Shown in pieces: positions 61,751 through 64,000 of a stretch of 64,000 nucleotides of DNA (its first letter is position 1; every line of letters begins with the position of its first letter). The translations under genes were made by a program, and so were the position numbers. This stretch comes from Clusia tigrina (lineage: Eukaryota > Arthropoda > Insecta > Diptera > Clusiidae), in the NCBI GenBank assembly GCA_920105625.2, contig OV050030.1, forward strand, positions 242,265,889 to 242,329,888, read 5' to 3'. A model generated the notes under the pieces. It made no database searches and was not told the DNA's origin. It saw only the letters and a program-made list of their open reading frames with translations.

Positions 61751-64000
61751 AGTAAAAAGTTACATGCATTTGTATGTTGCAAACTTTGATAGGTGTAGGA
61801 CGTACCGTTTAGAAATTAGGGCCATCTGAAGTTTTATCAGTGTTTGATTTGGGACTCAAGGGTAGCATAGCTTTGAGCGATAGCTTAAATTGACAAGAGG
61901 CTCCAGTACTTTACTGTTACAAAATTTCAAGGTTTTATGACGCTCCAGTAAAAAGTTACAAGCATTTAAATGTTGCGAACTTTGATAGGTGTCGGACGTA
62001 CCGTATAGAAGTTACGGCCATTTGAAGCTTTATCAGTATTTGATTTGGGACTCAAGGGTAGCATAGCTTTGAGCGATAGCTTAAATTAACAAAAGGCTCG
62101 AGAACTTTATTGTTACAAAATGTCAAGTTTTATGACGCTTCAGTAAAAAGATACAAGCATTTGTATGTTGCAAACTTTGATAGGTGTAGGACGTACCGTA
62201 TAGAAGTTAGGGCCATTTGAAGTTTTATCAGTGTTTGGTTTGGGACTCAAGGGTAGCATAGCTTAGAGCGATAGCTTAAATTGACAAGAGGCTCGAGAAC
62301 TCTATTGTTACAAAATTTTAAGTTTTATGACGCTCCAGTAAAAAGATACAAGCATTTGTATGTTGCAAACTTTGATAGGTGTAGGACGTACGGTATAGAA
62401 GTTAAGGCCATTTGGAGTTTTATCAGCGTTTAATTTGGGACTCAAGGGTACCATAGCTTTGAGCGATAGCTTAAATTGACAAGAGGCTCGAGTACTTTAT
62501 TGTTACAAAATTTTAAGGTTTTATGACGCTCCAGTAAAAAGTTACAAGCATTTGTATGTTGCAAACTTTGATAGGTGTAGGATGTACCGTATAGAAGTTA
62601 GGGCCATTTGAAGTTTTATCAGTGTTTGATTTGGGACTCAAGGGTAGCATAGCTTTGAGCGATAGCTTAAATTGACAAGAGGCTCGAGTACTTTACTGTT
62701 ACAAAATTTCAAGGTTTTATGAGGCTCCAGTAAAAAGTTACAAGCATTTAAATGTTGCAATCTTTGATAAATGTCGGACGTATCGTATAGAAGTTACGGC
62801 CATTTGAAGCTTTATCAGTATTTGATTTGGGACTCAAGGGTAGCATAGCTTTGAGCGATAGCTTAAATTAACAAAAGGCTCGAGAACTTTATTGCTACAA
62901 AGTTTCAAGTTTTATGACGCTCCAGTAAAAAGATACAAGCATTTGTATGTTGCAAACTTTGATAGGTGTAGGACGTACCGTATAGAAGTTAGGGCCATTT
63001 GAAGTTTTATCAGTGTTTGATTTGGGACTCAAGGGTAGCATAGCTTTGAGCGATAGCTTAAATTGACAAGAGGCTCGAGTACTTTACTGTTACAAAATTT
63101 CAAGGTTTTATAACGCTCCAGTAAAAAGTTACAGGCATTTAAATGTTGCAAATTTTGATAGGTGTCGAACGTACCGTAAAGAAGTTACGGCCATTTGAAG
63201 TTTTATCAGTGTTTGATTTGGGACTCAAGGGTAGCATAGCTTTGAGCGATTACTTAAATTGACAAGAGGCTCGAGTACTTTATTGTTATAAAATTTCAAG
63301 GTTTTATGACGCTCCAGTGAAAAGTTACAAGCATTTGTATGTTGCAAACTTTGATAGGTGTAGGATGTACCGTATAGAAGTTAGGACCATTTGAAGTTTT
63401 ATCAGTGTTTGATTTGGGACTCAAGGGTAGCATAGCTTTGAGCGATTGCTTACATTGACAAGAGGCTCGAGTACTTTATTGTTACAAAAGTTCAAGGTTT
63501 TATGACGCTCCAGTGAAAAGTTACAAGCATTTGTATGTTGCAAACTTTGACAGGTGCAGGACGTACCGTATAGAAGTTAGGGCCATTTGAAGTCTTATCA
63601 GTGTTTGATTTGGGACTCAAGGGTAGCATAGCTTTGAGCGATAGCTTAAATTGACAAGAGGCTCGAGTACTTTACTGTTACAAAATTTCAAGGTTTTATG
63701 ACGCTCCAGTAAAAAGTTACAAGCATTTGTATGTTGCAAGCTTTGATAGGTGTAGGACGTACCGTATAGAAGTTAGGGCCATTTGAAGTTTTATCAGTGT
63801 TTGATTTGGGATTCAAGGGTAGCATGGCTTTGAGCGATAACTTAAATTGACAAGAGGCTCTAGTACTTTATTGTTACAAAAGTTCAAGGTTTTATGACGC
63901 TCCAGTGAAAAGTTACAAGCATTTGTATGTTGCAAACTTTGATAGGTGCAGGACGTACCGTATAGAAGTTAGGGCCATTTGAAGTTTTATCAGTGTTTGA
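61751..64000 (-). repeat. Minus-arm segment after the 6-mer repeat, to the window edge
   Basis: About 11.5 units in reverse orientation. The 6-mer order breaks at about 61760, where GCATTTGTATG replaces GCATTTGTGTG. Marks of the 49.4 and 57.5 kb runs reappear (ACGGTATAG and GGGTACCATAGC near 62449), and from about 63200 units like 50300-51500 follow (GCGATTACTT, GGATGTACC, GTGCAGGACG, GCATGGC). The array is cut by the window end. Confidence 0.85.

Larger units (their letters stand above)
49024..64000 (-). repeat. Satellite array, minus arm: ~76 monomers in reverse orientation
   Basis: The same 196-bp unit continues here in reverse complement and runs to the window edge. CTCGAG again marks each unit and the conserved core is the same, so it is the same family. 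The subfamilies differ from those of the plus arm. Many units here carry TTTAAATG (plus-arm units have TTCAAATG on the other strand), TTTTCTGACG, GTGTCGAACG with CGTAAAGAAG, or ACAAAAGGCTCGAG, which I did not see in the other arm. The minus arm therefore has its own amplification history. It contains its own block duplications and a 6-monomer higher-order repeat. Confidence 0.97.

Noticed and set aside
1..64000. CRISPR array
   Set aside because: There are direct repeats but no alternation of short constant repeats with unique spacers. The whole 196-bp unit is repeated, and no cas-like gene is present.
1..64000. CENP-B box
   Set aside because: I saw no match to the known mammalian CENP-B box pattern in the consensus or in the variants. 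The conserved part around CTCGAG is unrelated to it.
1..64000. Retrotransposons, LTRs, telomere repeats, tRNA or rRNA genes
   Set aside because: Scanning both orientations by eye showed an unbroken 196-bp periodicity with CTCGAG spacing explained by small indels. There is no room for any inserted element.
1..64000. Assignment to a named satellite family or species
   Set aside because: The unit length and composition are plant-like, and short words recall other plant satellites, but I cannot match it to a specific published monomer without a search. A BLAST search of 28216-28411 against repeat databases would decide.

Overview
The whole 64 kb window is one satellite DNA array. No protein-coding gene, tRNA, rRNA, transposon or other single-copy sequence was found. 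The unit is a tandem monomer of 196 bp, about 37% GC and 63% AT. Almost every unit carries a CTCGAG hexamer, used here as monomer position 1; the monomer at 28216-28411 is a good consensus copy. A 150-200 bp, AT-rich, head-to-tail array of this size points to a eukaryotic centromeric, pericentromeric or other heterochromatic block. The monomer length and base composition suit a flowering plant best, but nothing in the window fixes the species, and I did not recognise the satellite as a named family.

Layout: positions 1 to about 49023 hold roughly 250 monomers in one orientation (plus arm). At 49021-49023 the array switches orientation through a 3-base overlap (TTC), and 49024-64000 holds roughly 76 monomers in reverse complement (minus arm). 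Both window edges fall inside the array, so it continues on both sides.

Within the plus arm the monomers are a mosaic of subfamilies. Sets of linked variants recur in the same order, which shows large duplicated blocks: 1185-4890 with 13924-17629 (65 monomers apart); 4622-6516 with 9914-11808; 6700-8017 with 11796-13113; 8698-9935 with 13598-14835; a tandem 7-mer at 17631-20374; a tandem 8-mer at 19908-23043; 23115-25089 with 25390-27364; 29178-31554 with 32288-34664; and 34620-36646 with 37340-39366. From about 42.6 to 48 kb a block marked by a 5-bp deletion occurs three times. The minus arm has its own duplications (50548-52056 with 54650-56158; 52111-53317 with 53477-54683) and a regular 6-mer higher-order repeat of about 1174 bp in three copies (about 58.23-61.75 kb).

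A few monomers have unusual length: 123 bp (73-bp deletion, three copies), 173 bp (23-bp deletion, three copies), about 190 bp (5-bp deletion plus a 1-bp loss, in a set of three), and 229 bp (33-bp internal duplication, one copy). Because the breaks are shared, they act as markers of block copying. Short open frames of 60-83 codons are by-products of the repeat. The window shows no gene system; its interest lies in array architecture: the inversion junction, the higher-order structure, a conserved core around CTCGAG, decay of the other CpG sites, and an internal half-repeat in the monomer.
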